In this document: one piece after another, positions 1 to 9,572 of the stretch
Position numbering within the stretch: the stretch's first letter is position 1
Layout: every line of letters begins with the position of its first letter
Source: JBJENW01 sp051880395
GTDB lineage: Bacteria > Bacillota > Clostridia > Lachnospirales > Lachnospiraceae
Direction of reading: 5' to 3'
NCBI GenBank assembly: GCA_051880395.1
Contig: JBJENW010000109.1
Location: forward strand, 8,478 to 72,477
Length of the DNA stretch: 64,000 nt
The notes under the pieces: model-generated
What the model was told of the DNA's origin: nothing
Seen by the model: only the letters and a program-made list of their open reading frames with translations
Databases searched by the model: none
Position numbers and translations under genes: made by a program

Positions 1-497
1 CAGCAGCAGAAAAAATGATGGAGGATTTCAAGGAACAGAATATTTCTTCCGGTAAAATTGGAATTGTCGGAGTAACGAAGGACACGGCTTCTTGCATGGC
101 GAGGGAAAAAGGATTTCGAGATGTGTTCAAAGAGACAGACTTTGAATTACTAGATACTTGTTATATGCAGGGAGATACAAAGGTTGGAAAGAAGGCAATC
201 GGAGAATTTATAGAGCAGGGATGTGTGGGCATATTTGGCGCAAATGAAGGCTCGACGTCCACCATCGGAGCAACGGTGAAAGAGCAAAAGGCAAAGATAG
301 AAGTGGTCGGATTTGATACTTCCGACACGGTTTTGGGCTATATCAATGATGGAATTATTTCTGCAACCATGGCACAGAACCCAGAGACGATGGGATATGA
401 AGGATTAAAAAGTGCAGTAAAAGCATTGAATGGAAAAGATATAGGAGAATATTCGGTCGATACAGGGGTATCGGTGATCACAAAAGACAATATGTAG
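1..497 (+). CDS. Sugar-type ABC transporter solute-binding protein, C-terminal part (5' end outside window)
   Basis: The reading frame is open from base 3 at the window edge, so only the last ~165 residues are present. The sequence has the look of the second half of a type 1 (ribose/galactose-like) periplasmic-binding fold: a strand-turn 'GIVGVTKDT' and the family-typical 'IFGANEGSTSTIGA' followed by 'VVGFDTSD'. Such proteins deliver sugars or related small molecules to an ABC permease or a chemoreceptor. The stop lies 16 nt before a methyl-accepting chemotaxis gene, so the binding protein may feed a sensory role; that link is inference from position. An internal ATG at 15 is not a credible start because homology continues upstream of it. 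Ligand unknown. Confidence 0.75.
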   Translation, partial: AAEKMMEDFKEQNISSGKIGIVGVTKDTASCMAREKGFRDVFKETDFELLDTCYMQGDTKVGKKAIGEFIEQGCVGIFGANEGSTSTIGATVKEQKAKIEVVGFDTSDTVLGYINDGIISATMAQNPETMGYEGLKSAVKALNGKDIGEYSVDTGVSVITKDNM

Positions 498-513
498 GCA
501 GGAGGGGACAACT

Positions 514-2238
514 ATGAAAATGCGTGGAAAAATCGTATCGTTTTGTGTGCTGCCGATTATTCTGACCGGAGTGTTTTCTGTACTGATCGGAATGTATCAG
601 TATTCTACCGGAATGTACCAGGAGATTCGGGAAAGTCTAAAGGCATCGGCAATCGCGGCATTGAATGTCTATAACTCTCAGGGATATGGTGATTATGCGA
701 TCAAGGATGATGGAGAGGTCTGGCGGGGGATGAACTTCAATGTGTCAGGTGAAACGGAAATTGTAGATACTATAAAAAAAGAGACAGGTGTGGATATTAC
801 GTTTTTTTATCAGGAGACTGCCGTGATGACATCTATGACAGATGGGAGTGACGGACGTTATATTGGTATGAAAACAGGAAAAAATATTACAAATTACACA
901 TTGAAACAAGGGGCACAGATGTATTATCGTAATATAGATATCGGTGGAAAGATGTATCATGCGTATATCATCCCGATCACGCAGCCGGATTCTGGCGGTG
1001 TGATCGGCGCATTGATGGCGACACGTTCCGTAGAACGGCTGGAAAGCGCGATGAGAGAGAATGAGATCATACTAGGAAGCGTAATCTGTGTGATCATGAT
1101 ATTCTTTGTGATCTATGCGGTCGTGTTTGTGCATTCTCTGGTACGGGAGATTCATTTTGCAGGCGGTGTGGTAAAAAAAGTCTCATCCGGTGAATTGTCT
1201 GTCCAGGAGAAAAAAGGAAGAGAACGAAAAGATGAACTAGGAGAGCTGGATCGTGACATAGAGGTGCTTCAGAAAAGGCTGGTGGAAATTGTAGGAAAGA
1301 TTCGCAAAAGCAGTGCCGTGTTAAATCAAGCGGCAGTAGAGTTGAATGACACATCGGATAGTACACTGACTGCCGCAAAGGAGATGACGCAGTCTGTGGA
1401 AATGATCAGCCAGACGACAAGCAATCAGGCGACGGAATCGCAGACCGTGTCAGAGGATATGCATCATATGGATGCGATGTTAAACAGTTCGATGCAGGAG
1501 GTGGATGAAATGCATCACCTGTCAAAAGAAATGTATCAAATGAGCCAGGAAACCGCACATGTGTTAAAAGAATTAGAGGAGAGCAATGAAAAGTCCAAAC
1601 AGACAATGGAAGTGATCTATGAGCAGACTAACACGACGAATATGTCTGCACAGGAGATCAAAACCGTGACAGAATTTATCACATCAATCGCAGATGAGAC
1701 GAATCTGCTTGCACTGAATGCAAGTATTGAGGCAGCCAGAGCGGGGGATGCCGGAAAAGGATTTGCAGTGGTCGCAAATGAAATCCAGGGCTTGGCGATC
1801 CAGACAAACACCCGGGCCCAGCAGATTCAGGAAATCGTGGCTTCTTTGGTAGACAAGACGGAACATGCGGTGGAAGCGATGGAACAGGTAAAGGATACAA
1901 TGGGGCAGCAGAGCCAGAAAGTAGTGGATACGCAGGAAAGTTTTGATAAATTAGGAGAAAATATCACAACTTCCACGAAAAAGATTGTACATATTTCGGA
2001 ATTGACGAAACAGATCGGGGAAGTAAAAAGCAGTATGACAGAAAGCATTGAAAAAGTATCTGTTTCTGCAGATGGGAATGCCTCAGCGGCACAGCAGACG
2101 TCGGCTATGACGGTTCAGGTGGAACAGGAGTTTGCAAAAGTATCAGACCTGGCATCGCAGCTGCAGGAGCTGGCATCACAGCTGGAAGAGGATGTATCTT
2201 TCTTCCATTGGGAGACAGATACAAATGCAAAAGTGTAA
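514..2238 (+). CDS. Methyl-accepting chemotaxis protein
   Basis: A 574-residue transmembrane chemoreceptor. Transmembrane helix 1 is at about residues 7-28, an extracellular single-Cache-like sensor at 30-180, helix 2 at 185-208, then HAMP (about 209-262) and a long coiled-coil signalling domain. The hairpin tip that contacts CheA/CheW is the highly conserved 'ETNLLALNASIEAARAG' near residue 395. It would modulate CheA autophosphorylation in response to a ligand, possibly presented by the binding protein encoded just upstream. The start ATG follows GGAGGGG by 7 nt. No CheA, CheW or flagellar genes are in the window. Family assignment is secure; the ligand is unknown. Confidence 0.95.
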   Translation: MKMRGKIVSFCVLPIILTGVFSVLIGMYQYSTGMYQEIRESLKASAIAALNVYNSQGYGDYAIKDDGEVWRGMNFNVSGETEIVDTIKKETGVDITFFYQETAVMTSMTDGSDGRYIGMKTGKNITNYTLKQGAQMYYRNIDIGGKMYHAYIIPITQPDSGGVIGALMATRSVERLESAMRENEIILGSVICVIMIFFVIYAVVFVHSLVREIHFAGGVVKKVSSGELSVQEKKGRERKDELGELDRDIEVLQKRLVEIVGKIRKSSAVLNQAAVELNDTSDSTLTAAKEMTQSVEMISQTTSNQATESQTVSEDMHHMDAMLNSSMQEVDEMHHLSKEMYQMSQETAHVLKELEESNEKSKQTMEVIYEQTNTTNMSAQEIKTVTEFITSIADETNLLALNASIEAARAGDAGKGFAVVANEIQGLAIQTNTRAQQIQEIVASLVDKTEHAVEAMEQVKDTMGQQSQKVVDTQESFDKLGENITTSTKKIVHISELTKQIGEVKSSMTESIEKVSVSADGNASAAQQTSAMTVQVEQEFAKVSDLASQLQELASQLEEDVSFFHWETDTNAKV

Positions 2239-2250
2239 AGGAGAGGCAGC

Positions 2251-2790
2251 ATGGAAGAACAGACAGCAGGAACCATAGATCTCAGTGTAGTTACAACAGA
2301 AATAGAACAACTATATGAAACCGCAATGGAATTTTTACGAGAAGAAACGCAAAGAGCAAAAGAATATCTGACAAATGAAGCGGCCTGCCGGAAAATATGG
2401 GAGGATAACAGCACGATCATACCGCATTTTGAACGAAAATATCAGGAGTATGCAACGGCCTATAAATTTCGGGAGAAATGCGGAAAAATTGCACAGACAC
2501 TGGCAGCAGCGTTTCAAAAGATAGAAGAGGAACTGCCAAAAAAGTTTCCGGTTCAGACGATTGAAATTCCATTTCCGTCGCCGTGGACAGAGCGGATTTT
2601 TGACTGTGTGCAGAAAAAACGGCAGAAAAAAGAGGATTTGTGGGAACAAATGGGAGATGCATACTGGGAAGAAACCAGAGTGCGTACGCAGGCGCAGGCA
2701 ATCAAAAAGCTTGAGCAGGAAGCAGAAATCTGCGCCCAGAGTCTCAAAAAAATCAAAGAGGCAGAGCTGAAAATGATTTCTCAAGCTTGA
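2251..2790 (+). CDS. Hypothetical coiled-coil protein
   Basis: A 179-residue, Glu/Lys/Gln-rich protein that I do not recognise. It is largely helical, with stretches likely to form coiled coil around residues 20-50 and 125-178, no signal peptide and no transmembrane segment. It starts 12 nt after the chemoreceptor stop with a good AAGGAG site, so the two are probably co-transcribed and it may be an accessory of that receptor; this is inference. Its stop codon (2788-2790) overlaps the -35 box of the ileS leader promoter. Confidence 0.6.
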   Translation: MEEQTAGTIDLSVVTTEIEQLYETAMEFLREETQRAKEYLTNEAACRKIWEDNSTIIPHFERKYQEYATAYKFREKCGKIAQTLAAAFQKIEEELPKKFPVQTIEIPFPSPWTERIFDCVQKKRQKKEDLWEQMGDAYWEETRVRTQAQAIKKLEQEAEICAQSLKKIKEAELKMISQA

Positions 2791-2815
2791 CATTCAAAAG
2801 CGTAGGTTTTATACT
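2787..2815 (+). promoter_or_regulatory. Sigma-A promoter of the ileS T-box leader
   Basis: TTGACA (2787-2792), a 17-nt spacer and TATACT (2810-2815) make a near-consensus vegetative promoter. It overlaps the stop codon of the preceding gene and lies just before the T-box leader, so ileS has its own transcript. Confidence 0.85.
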
Positions 2816-2821
2816 AAAAAA

Positions 2822-3085
2822 GAATCAAATTTTAACACCCAAAGACGATGACGAAGACAGTAAAACAGGCAGGAAAGACACAGAGAGCCGGAACAGGTGA
2901 AAACCGGTACGAGTAGCGTCTGTTTGAAGATCCCTTCCAAGTTGCAGCCCGAACGCGCAAGCTAGTAGACGCTGCCGCATACTTTCCCGTTAAGAAAGTC
3001 GAGTTTGTGCCAGAGCGCACGCACTATGTAACAGGTGGTTTACGAACAAAATCCTTCGTCCTTTTACAGCGGCGAAGGTTTTTTT
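2822..3085 (+). promoter_or_regulatory. T-box leader (tRNA-Ile sensing) of ileS
   Basis: Between the promoter and ileS is a leader with T-box architecture: Stem I with the AGTA loop-E motif near 2867 and, on the 3' side, GAAG-ATC-CC where ATC (2930-2932) is the likely isoleucine specifier. A diverged T-box sequence 'CAGGTGGTTTACGA' at about 3032-3045 follows. The expression platform is a terminator CCTTCG (3053-3058) / CGAAGG (3073-3078) followed by eight T. Uncharged tRNA-Ile should stabilise the antiterminator and raise ileS expression. The T-box motif departs from the usual AGGGTGGTACCGCG, but position, specifier and terminator agree. Confidence 0.85.
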
Positions 3086-3109
3086 AATTTATTTAGGAGG
3101 CAGATTTTC

Positions 3110-6100
3110 ATGTACAAGAAAGTAGAAACCAATCTGAATTTCGTGGAAAGAGAAAAGAAAACGAAAGAATTTTGGCAGGAAAACCATATTTTTGAAAAAA
3201 GTATGGAAAACCGAAAAGAAGGCGAGACGTACACCTTTTATGATGGCCCGCCTACAGCAAACGGAAAACCGCATATCGGTCACGTCCTGACCCGTGTCAT
3301 CAAAGATATGATCCCGCGTTACCAGACCATGAAGGGCAAATATGTGCCGAGAAAAGCCGGATGGGATACACACGGACTGCCGGTCGAACTCGAAGTGGAA
3401 AAGAAGATCGGTATCAACGGAAAAGACCAGATCGAAGAGTATGGAATCGAACCGTTTGTAAAACAGTGTAAAGAATCCGTCTGGAAATACAAAGGCATGT
3501 GGGAAGATTTCTCCGGAACAGTCGGTTTCTGGGCAGATATGGACAACCCGTATGTCACCTACGACAACAATTTCATCGAGTCCGAGTGGTGGGCATTGAG
3601 ACAGATCTGGGACAAAGGCTTGTTATACAAAGGCTTTAAGATTGTGCCGTACTGTCCGCGATGCGGTACCCCGCTTTCTGCACAGGAAGTAGCACAGGGG
3701 TATAAGACAGTAAAAGAGCGTTCCGCGATCGTCCGGTTTAAAGTCGTAGGAGAGGATGCATATTTCCTCGCATGGACAACGACGCCGTGGACCCTTCCTT
3801 CGAATACCGCGCTCTGCGTCAATCCGGATGAGACTTACATCAAGGTAAAAGCAGCTGACGGCAGAACGTATTATCTGGCAGAGGCATTGGCAGATAAAGT
3901 ATTAGGAAAACTGGCAGACGAAGAAAACGGCGTCAAAGCATATGAAGTATTAGAGACATACAAGGGATCCGATTTAGAGCACAGAGAATATGAGCCGTTG
4001 TATGAGTGTACAGCACAGTGCGCCGCAAAGCAGCACAAGAAAGCACACTTTGTCACCTGTGATTCGTATGTTACGATGACAGATGGTACCGGTATCGTAC
4101 ACATTGCACCGGCCTTTGGTGAGGACGACTCTCGCATTGGAAGAGACTACGATCTGCCGTTTGTCCAGTTTGTTGACGAAAAGGGAAATCTGACAGAGGA
4201 GACGCCGTATGCGGGTGTTTTTGTAAAGAAAGCCGATCCGTTGGTATTAAAAGATCTCGATGAAAAAGGTCTCTTGTATGACGCACCGAAATTCGAGCAT
4301 GAATATCCGCACTGCTGGCGCTGCGATACCCCGCTGATCTACTATGCGCGGGAATCCTGGTTTGTTAAGACGACAGCAGTCAAAGACGATCTGATCCGCA
4401 ATAACAATACCGTCAACTGGATTCCGGAATCTATCGGAAAAGGCCGGTTCGGTGACTGGCTGGAGAACGTGCAGGACTGGGGAATTTCGAGAAACCGTTA
4501 CTGGGGAACCCCGCTTCCGGTATGGGAGTGCGAGTGCGGTCATCAGGAGTGTATCGGAAGTCGTGCAGAGCTGGCAGAGCGCGCCGGAGATCCGAAGGTG
4601 GCTGAGGTAGAATTACATCGCCCGTATATTGATGAAGTGACAATGAAATGTCCGGTCTGCGGAAAGACGATGCACCGTGTCAAAGAGGTTATCGACTGCT
4701 GGTTTGACTCTGGTGCGATGCCGTTTGCGCAGCACCATTATCCGTTTGAGAATAAAGAAGTGTTCGAGAAACAGTTCCCGGCACAGTTTATTTCCGAGGC
4801 TGTGGACCAGACCCGTGGATGGTTCTATTCTCTGATGGCAGAGTCGACGATCTTATTTAACAAAGCGCCGTATGAAAATGTCATCGTGTTGGGTCATGTA
4901 CAGGACGAGAACGGCCAGAAGATGAGTAAGTCCAAAGGAAATGCGGTCGACCCGTTTGAGGCACTCGAAAAATTTGGCGCCGATGCGATCCGATGGTATT
5001 TCTATACAAACTCTGCACCGTGGTTACCAAACCGTTTCCACGACAAAGCCGTTCAGGAAGGACAGCGCAAATTCATGGGTACCCTTTGGAACACGTATGC
5101 ATTCTTTGTTCTGTATGCCAATATCGACGAATTTGATGCGACAAAATACAGCCTGGAGTATGAAAAATTAAGCGTGATGGACAAATGGCTGTTGTCAAAA
5201 TTAAACACGACCGTAAAGACTGTGGATGACGATCTTGGCGCTTATAAGATCCCGGAGGCTGCAAAAGCGCTGCAGGAGTTTGTCGACGATATGAGTAACT
5301 GGTACGTCAGACGTTCGAGAGAACGTTTCTGGGCAAAAGGCATGGAGCAGGATAAGATCAATGCCTATATGACGCTGTATACGGCACTTGTAACAATCTG
5401 TAAGGCAGCCGCACCGATGATTCCGTTTATGACGGAGGACATTTATCAGAATCTTGTCTGCAGCATTGATCCGAGTGCACCGGAAAGCATTCATCTGTGC
5501 GATTTCCCGGTTTGCGACGAAGCGTTTGTAGACAAAGATTTAGAGAAGAATATGGACGAAGTGTTAAAAGTCGTTGTCATGGGACGTGCAGCTCGTAACA
5601 CGGCAAATATAAAGAATCGGCAGCCAATTGGCGATATGTATATTAAGGCACCATTCACCTTAGAAGAATTCTTTACACAGATCATCGCAGACGAGCTGAA
5701 TGTAAAGAACGTGACCTTCACAGAGGACGTGTCAGAGTTTACAACGTATACCTTTAAACCGCAGCTGCGCACCGTTGGTCCAAAGTATGGAAAAGTACTT
5801 GGAAAGATTCAGAAAGCTCTTTCGGAATTGGACGGAAATCACGCAATGCAGGAATTAAAAACAAATGGTAGCATAAAACTTGACAATATCGGTGAAGAAG
5901 TTGTATTATTAGATGAAGACTTATTGATTAACATGACACAAAAAGAAGGATATGTGACAGAAGGCGACAATGAAGTAACCGTCGTGTTGAACACAAACCT
6001 GACAGAAGAATTGGTCGAAGAAGGATTCGTCCGTGAGTTGATCAGTAAAATTCAGACAATGAGAAAAGAAGCCGGATTCGAAGTCATGGATCAGATCACC

Positions 6101-6271
6101 GTATCGTTTGCGGCTGCAGAAAAGATTGCAGCGATCTTTGAAAAATACGGAGAAACGATTCAGAAAGAGGTTCTGGCAAAGAGTATCATTGCCGGTACAG
6201 TCACTGGATTTGAAAAAGAATGGAATATCAACGGGGAAACCGTTACCTTGGGAGTAGAAAAAATAAACTAG
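3110..6271 (+). CDS. ileS: Isoleucyl-tRNA synthetase
   Basis: Charges tRNA-Ile with isoleucine in the cytoplasm. The 1053-residue protein carries the class I HIGH motif as PHIGH (about residue 58), the large CP1 editing insertion, KMSKS as 'KMSKSKGN' near residue 600 and a long C-terminal anticodon-binding region. The N-terminal 'FYDGPPTANGKPHIGH' and the length above 1000 residues fit the eukaryote-like IleRS2 type rather than the ~920-residue IleRS1. Start chosen at 3110 because it follows AGGAGG (3095-3100) and the T-box terminator; an in-frame extension to 3035 would run through the terminator and is rejected. Expression is set by the T-box upstream. Confidence 0.97.
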   Translation: MYKKVETNLNFVEREKKTKEFWQENHIFEKSMENRKEGETYTFYDGPPTANGKPHIGHVLTRVIKDMIPRYQTMKGKYVPRKAGWDTHGLPVELEVEKKIGINGKDQIEEYGIEPFVKQCKESVWKYKGMWEDFSGTVGFWADMDNPYVTYDNNFIESEWWALRQIWDKGLLYKGFKIVPYCPRCGTPLSAQEVAQGYKTVKERSAIVRFKVVGEDAYFLAWTTTPWTLPSNTALCVNPDETYIKVKAADGRTYYLAEALADKVLGKLADEENGVKAYEVLETYKGSDLEHREYEPLYECTAQCAAKQHKKAHFVTCDSYVTMTDGTGIVHIAPAFGEDDSRIGRDYDLPFVQFVDEKGNLTEETPYAGVFVKKADPLVLKDLDEKGLLYDAPKFEHEYPHCWRCDTPLIYYARESWFVKTTAVKDDLIRNNNTVNWIPESIGKGRFGDWLENVQDWGISRNRYWGTPLPVWECECGHQECIGSRAELAERAGDPKVAEVELHRPYIDEVTMKCPVCGKTMHRVKEVIDCWFDSGAMPFAQHHYPFENKEVFEKQFPAQFISEAVDQTRGWFYSLMAESTILFNKAPYENVIVLGHVQDENGQKMSKSKGNAVDPFEALEKFGADAIRWYFYTNSAPWLPNRFHDKAVQEGQRKFMGTLWNTYAFFVLYANIDEFDATKYSLEYEKLSVMDKWLLSKLNTTVKTVDDDLGAYKIPEAAKALQEFVDDMSNWYVRRSRERFWAKGMEQDKINAYMTLYTALVTICKAAAPMIPFMTEDIYQNLVCSIDPSAPESIHLCDFPVCDEAFVDKDLEKNMDEVLKVVVMGRAARNTANIKNRQPIGDMYIKAPFTLEEFFTQIIADELNVKNVTFTEDVSEFTTYTFKPQLRTVGPKYGKVLGKIQKALSELDGNHAMQELKTNGSIKLDNIGEEVVLLDEDLLINMTQKEGYVTEGDNEVTVVLNTNLTEELVEEGFVRELISKIQTMRKEAGFEVMDQITVSFAAAEKIAAIFEKYGETIQKEVLAKSIIAGTVTGFEKEWNINGETVTLGVEKIN

Positions 6272-6300
6272 TTTGTGTTTTTTTAACTTCAATTAAAGAT

Positions 6301-6338
6301 GGGGAAGTAATGCCGATGAAGGCGTACTTCCCCTTTTT
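6301..6338 (+). terminator. Intrinsic terminator after ileS
   Basis: GGGGAAGTA (6301-6309) pairs with TACTTCCCC (6325-6333), with GCC/GGC extending the pairing inside, followed by five T. Confidence 0.85.
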
Positions 6339-6383
6339 GGAAACGGGATGCCTGCGTTACACAAAGAAGGAGGGGTATTCTTC

Positions 6384-8849
6384 ATGAAATGCGAGAAATT
6401 TGACAAAAAGACATTTATGAAAAATGTAAACGACAACGTAAAGACACTTTATCGTAAGACATTACAGGAAGCAACCGACAAAGAGGTATATCAGGCCGTT
6501 TCTTATTCATTAAAAGATTACATCATCGACCGCTGGATGGCAACACAGGAAGCGTTTTCCAAAGATGATCCAAAGATTTTGTACTATATGTCGATGGAGT
6601 TTCTGGTTGGTCGTGCGCTCGGCAATAACCTGATCAACCTGACCATCTATAGCGATGTGCGGGATGCGTTGGAGGAAGCGGGATTTAATCTGAATGCATT
6701 GGAAGATTACGAACCGGACCCGGCACTTGGAAACGGTGGTCTGGGAAGATTGGCAGCCTGTTTCTTGGAGTCTTTGTCTACGTTGGGATACGCAGTATAC
6801 GGGTGCGGTATCCGTTATCGTTACGGTATGTTCAAGCAGAAGATCGAGGACGGCTATCAGGTAGAAGTGCCGGATAACTGGCTGCAGGACGGCTATCCAT
6901 TTGAGATGCACCGGCAGGAATATGGCTATATCGTAAAATTTGGCGGCTATGTTCGCTCCGAGATGCAGCCGGACGGCAAAATGAAATTTATTCAGGAGGG
7001 CTATCAGGCAGTCAAAGCCGTTCCGTATGACATGCCGATATTGGGTTATGATAATAATATGGTCAACTCTCTGATCATGTGGGATGCCGAACCGACACAG
7101 GCATTTGAGTTGTCTTCGTTCGACCGCGGCGATTATCACAAAGCGGTAGAAGAGGAAAATCTTGCAAAGAATCTGGTCGAGGTGCTTTACCCGAATGACA
7201 ATCACATTCAGGGAAAAGAACTGCGTCTGAAACAGCAGTATTTCTTTGTATCCGCAAGTGTACAGCGTGCATTAGACCGTTTCAAGAGAAAACACGATGA
7301 TATTCATCAGCTGCCGGAGAAAGTGACATTCCAGATGAACGATACACATCCGACCGTTGCTGTGGCAGAGTTGATGCGGTATCTCTTAGATGAAGAAGGA
7401 CTGAGCTGGGAGGAAGCATGGGATATCACCACACATACCTGTGCGTACACCAACCATACGATCATGTCCGAGGCACTGGAAAAATGGCCGATCGAGATCT
7501 TTTCCAGACTGCTCCCGCGTATTTATCAGATTGTGGAAGAGATCAACCGCCGCTTTATTTTGCAGATTCAGCAGAAATATCCTGGAAATCAGGAAAAGAT
7601 CAAAAAAATGGCGATCATCTATGACGGCCAGGTAAAAATGGCACATCTGGCGATCGCGGCAGGCTATTCGGTCAATGGTGTGGCAAGATTGCATACGGAA
7701 ATTCTGAAAAACCAGGAGTTAAAAGATTTCTACGAGATGTTCCCGGCGAAATTCAACAACAAGACAAATGGTATCACACAGCGGCGATTCCTTATGCATG
7801 GAAATCCACTTCTTGCGGATTGGGTTACAGACCATATTGGGGCAGACTGGATCACAAATCTGCCGCATCTGGAGAAGCTGGCTGTATATGCAGATGATGA
7901 AAAAGCGCAGCAGGAATTTATGAATATCAAATACCAGAATAAAGTACGCCTGGCAAAATACATCAAGGAGCACAATGGCATTGATGTGGACCCGCGTTCC
8001 ATCTTCGATGTGCAGGTCAAACGTCTGCATGAGTACAAACGGCAGCTGTTAAATATCCTGCATGTCATGTATCTGTACAATCAGTTAAAAGAGCATCCGG
8101 ATATGGAATTTTATCCGCACACATTTATCTTTGGTGCAAAAGCGGCAGCCGGCTATAAGATCGCAAAACTGACCATCAAGCTGATCAACTCCGTTGCGGA
8201 TGTGATCAACAATGATAAATCCATAAACGGAAAGATCAAAGTGGTCTTCATTGAGGATTACAAAGTTTCCAACGCAGAGATGATCTTTGCGGCGGCCGAT
8301 GTCAGTGAGCAGATTTCTACTGCGAGCAAGGAGGCATCCGGAACCGGTAACATGAAGTTCATGTTAAACGGTGCGCTGACACTGGGAACGATGGATGGTG
8401 CGAATGTCGAGATCGTCGAAGAAGTTGGAAAAGAGAATGCGTTTATCTTCGGTATGAGCTCCGAGGAAGTCATTGAGCACGAGAAAAAACGCGATTACAA
8501 TCCGATGGATATCTTTAACAAAGATCAGGATATCCGGGAAGTTCTGATGCAGCTGATCAACGGATTTTATTCGAACAATGATACCGAATTATTCCGTGAT
8601 CTTTATAATTCTCTGTTAAATACACAGAGTACGCAGTATGCGGATACGTACTTTATCCTGGCAGATTTCCGTTCGTATGCCGAGGCACATAAGCGCGTGA
8701 TGGAAGCCTATAAAGATGAAAAGGGCTGGGCAAAGAGTGCCATCTTAAATGTAGCGCACGCAGGAAAATTCAGTTCCGATCGTACCATTCAGGAGTATGT
8801 GGACGATATCTGGCATTTGGATAAAGTTACAGTAGATATTGATGAGTAA
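6384..8849 (+). CDS. glgP: Glycogen/starch (maltodextrin) phosphorylase
   Basis: Releases glucose-1-phosphate from alpha-1,4-glucans using inorganic phosphate and pyridoxal phosphate. The 821-residue length is typical of the GT35 family. Signatures visible are the N-terminal 'YYMSMEFLVGRALGNNL', the active-site 'FQMNDTHPTVAVAELMR', 'VQVKRLHEYKRQLLN' and the PLP-lysine region 'KEASGTGNMKFMLNG'. Start 6384 is set by AAGGAGGGG at 6367-6374; an upstream in-frame ATG at 6348 lacks a ribosome site. No other glycogen genes are in the window. The next gene starts 13 nt downstream, suggesting co-transcription. Confidence 0.95.
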   Translation: MKCEKFDKKTFMKNVNDNVKTLYRKTLQEATDKEVYQAVSYSLKDYIIDRWMATQEAFSKDDPKILYYMSMEFLVGRALGNNLINLTIYSDVRDALEEAGFNLNALEDYEPDPALGNGGLGRLAACFLESLSTLGYAVYGCGIRYRYGMFKQKIEDGYQVEVPDNWLQDGYPFEMHRQEYGYIVKFGGYVRSEMQPDGKMKFIQEGYQAVKAVPYDMPILGYDNNMVNSLIMWDAEPTQAFELSSFDRGDYHKAVEEENLAKNLVEVLYPNDNHIQGKELRLKQQYFFVSASVQRALDRFKRKHDDIHQLPEKVTFQMNDTHPTVAVAELMRYLLDEEGLSWEEAWDITTHTCAYTNHTIMSEALEKWPIEIFSRLLPRIYQIVEEINRRFILQIQQKYPGNQEKIKKMAIIYDGQVKMAHLAIAAGYSVNGVARLHTEILKNQELKDFYEMFPAKFNNKTNGITQRRFLMHGNPLLADWVTDHIGADWITNLPHLEKLAVYADDEKAQQEFMNIKYQNKVRLAKYIKEHNGIDVDPRSIFDVQVKRLHEYKRQLLNILHVMYLYNQLKEHPDMEFYPHTFIFGAKAAAGYKIAKLTIKLINSVADVINNDKSINGKIKVVFIEDYKVSNAEMIFAAADVSEQISTASKEASGTGNMKFMLNGALTLGTMDGANVEIVEEVGKENAFIFGMSSEEVIEHEKKRDYNPMDIFNKDQDIREVLMQLINGFYSNNDTELFRDLYNSLLNTQSTQYADTYFILADFRSYAEAHKRVMEAYKDEKGWAKSAILNVAHAGKFSSDRTIQEYVDDIWHLDKVTVDIDE

Positions 8850-8862
8850 AAGAGGAATTTAG

Positions 8863-9519
8863 ATGAATATTTTATTAAATAGTTATAACTTTGATGAGCC
8901 ATGGGCAAAACCGGCTCTGGAAACAATCATAAAACCGGACAGCAAGGTGTTGATCATTCCGTTTGCGTTCCATGACGAAAATATGCAGGGAAACTGCGAC
9001 TGGATCCGTCATTATGGAAATATCAGCGGAAAGTTTTACCCGCAGATCATTCGGCCGTTTTTGAACTACGGTCTGAAGGAAGACGATCTGACATGGCTGG
9101 ATTATTATCTGGACACGGCGGAGACAGCAAAGAAAAAGATTTGGAAAAGCGACATCATTTTCTTTACGAACGGGTTACCGGATAAGACCATGGACCGATT
9201 GGATGAGGCAGGGCTGGTACAGGCAATCCAGCAGTACACCGGCACGATCATCGGATGCGGTGCCGGCGCGCAGATTCAGTTCCAGGAGTACCATATCACC
9301 CCGGACGATGACTACAATGAATATGCGTATTATCAGGGCTTTAACTTCATTCGTGACTTTGAGATCGAGCTGCACTATTCCGGCACCATGCTGCAGGATG
9401 AGTCGATCCGGCGCTATAAGAGAGAGCGTGGAAAGACATTGTATGCCATGGGAGAAGAAGGCGGCATTATGGTAGAAGACTCAGAAGTGAAACTGATCGG
9501 AAGCGTGCGGGAAGTATAG
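8863..9519 (+). CDS. Peptidase S51 / type 1 glutamine amidotransferase-like protein, nucleophile apparently lost
   Basis: A 218-residue cytosolic protein with the outline of the dipeptidase E (S51) / class I amidotransferase-like fold. In S51 enzymes the nucleophile sits in a G-x-S-A-G-A elbow; here the matching segment reads IIGCGAGAQ, so glycine 133 occupies the serine position, with cysteine 132 one residue earlier. The protein may therefore be inactive, use Cys132, or bind a ligand. The C-terminal 'GGIMVEDSEVKLIGS' resembles the family's end. It starts 13 nt after glgP and is closed by a terminator, so glgP may share its transcript. No function assigned. Confidence 0.65.
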   Translation: MNILLNSYNFDEPWAKPALETIIKPDSKVLIIPFAFHDENMQGNCDWIRHYGNISGKFYPQIIRPFLNYGLKEDDLTWLDYYLDTAETAKKKIWKSDIIFFTNGLPDKTMDRLDEAGLVQAIQQYTGTIIGCGAGAQIQFQEYHITPDDDYNEYAYYQGFNFIRDFEIELHYSGTMLQDESIRRYKRERGKTLYAMGEEGGIMVEDSEVKLIGSVREV

Positions 9520-9540
9520 CTGTAAAAAGTGCAAAAAAGA

Positions 9541-9572
9541 AACCACCAGCAAAGTCGCTGGTGGTTTTTTTA
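9541..9572. terminator. Terminator between convergent genes
   Basis: AACCACCAGC (9541-9550) pairs perfectly with GCTGGTGGTT (9557-9566), then a run of T. It lies between the S51-like gene and the minus-strand protease and mainly serves the plus strand. Confidence 0.85.

Noticed and set aside
3035..3109. Upstream extension of ileS by 25 codons
   Set aside because: It would start inside the T-box and run through the terminator hairpin; the ATG at 3110 has AGGAGG.
6510..7205. 231-codon open frame on the minus strand within glgP
   Set aside because: It is antisense to a well-supported gene, has no ribosome site and no recognisable domain.
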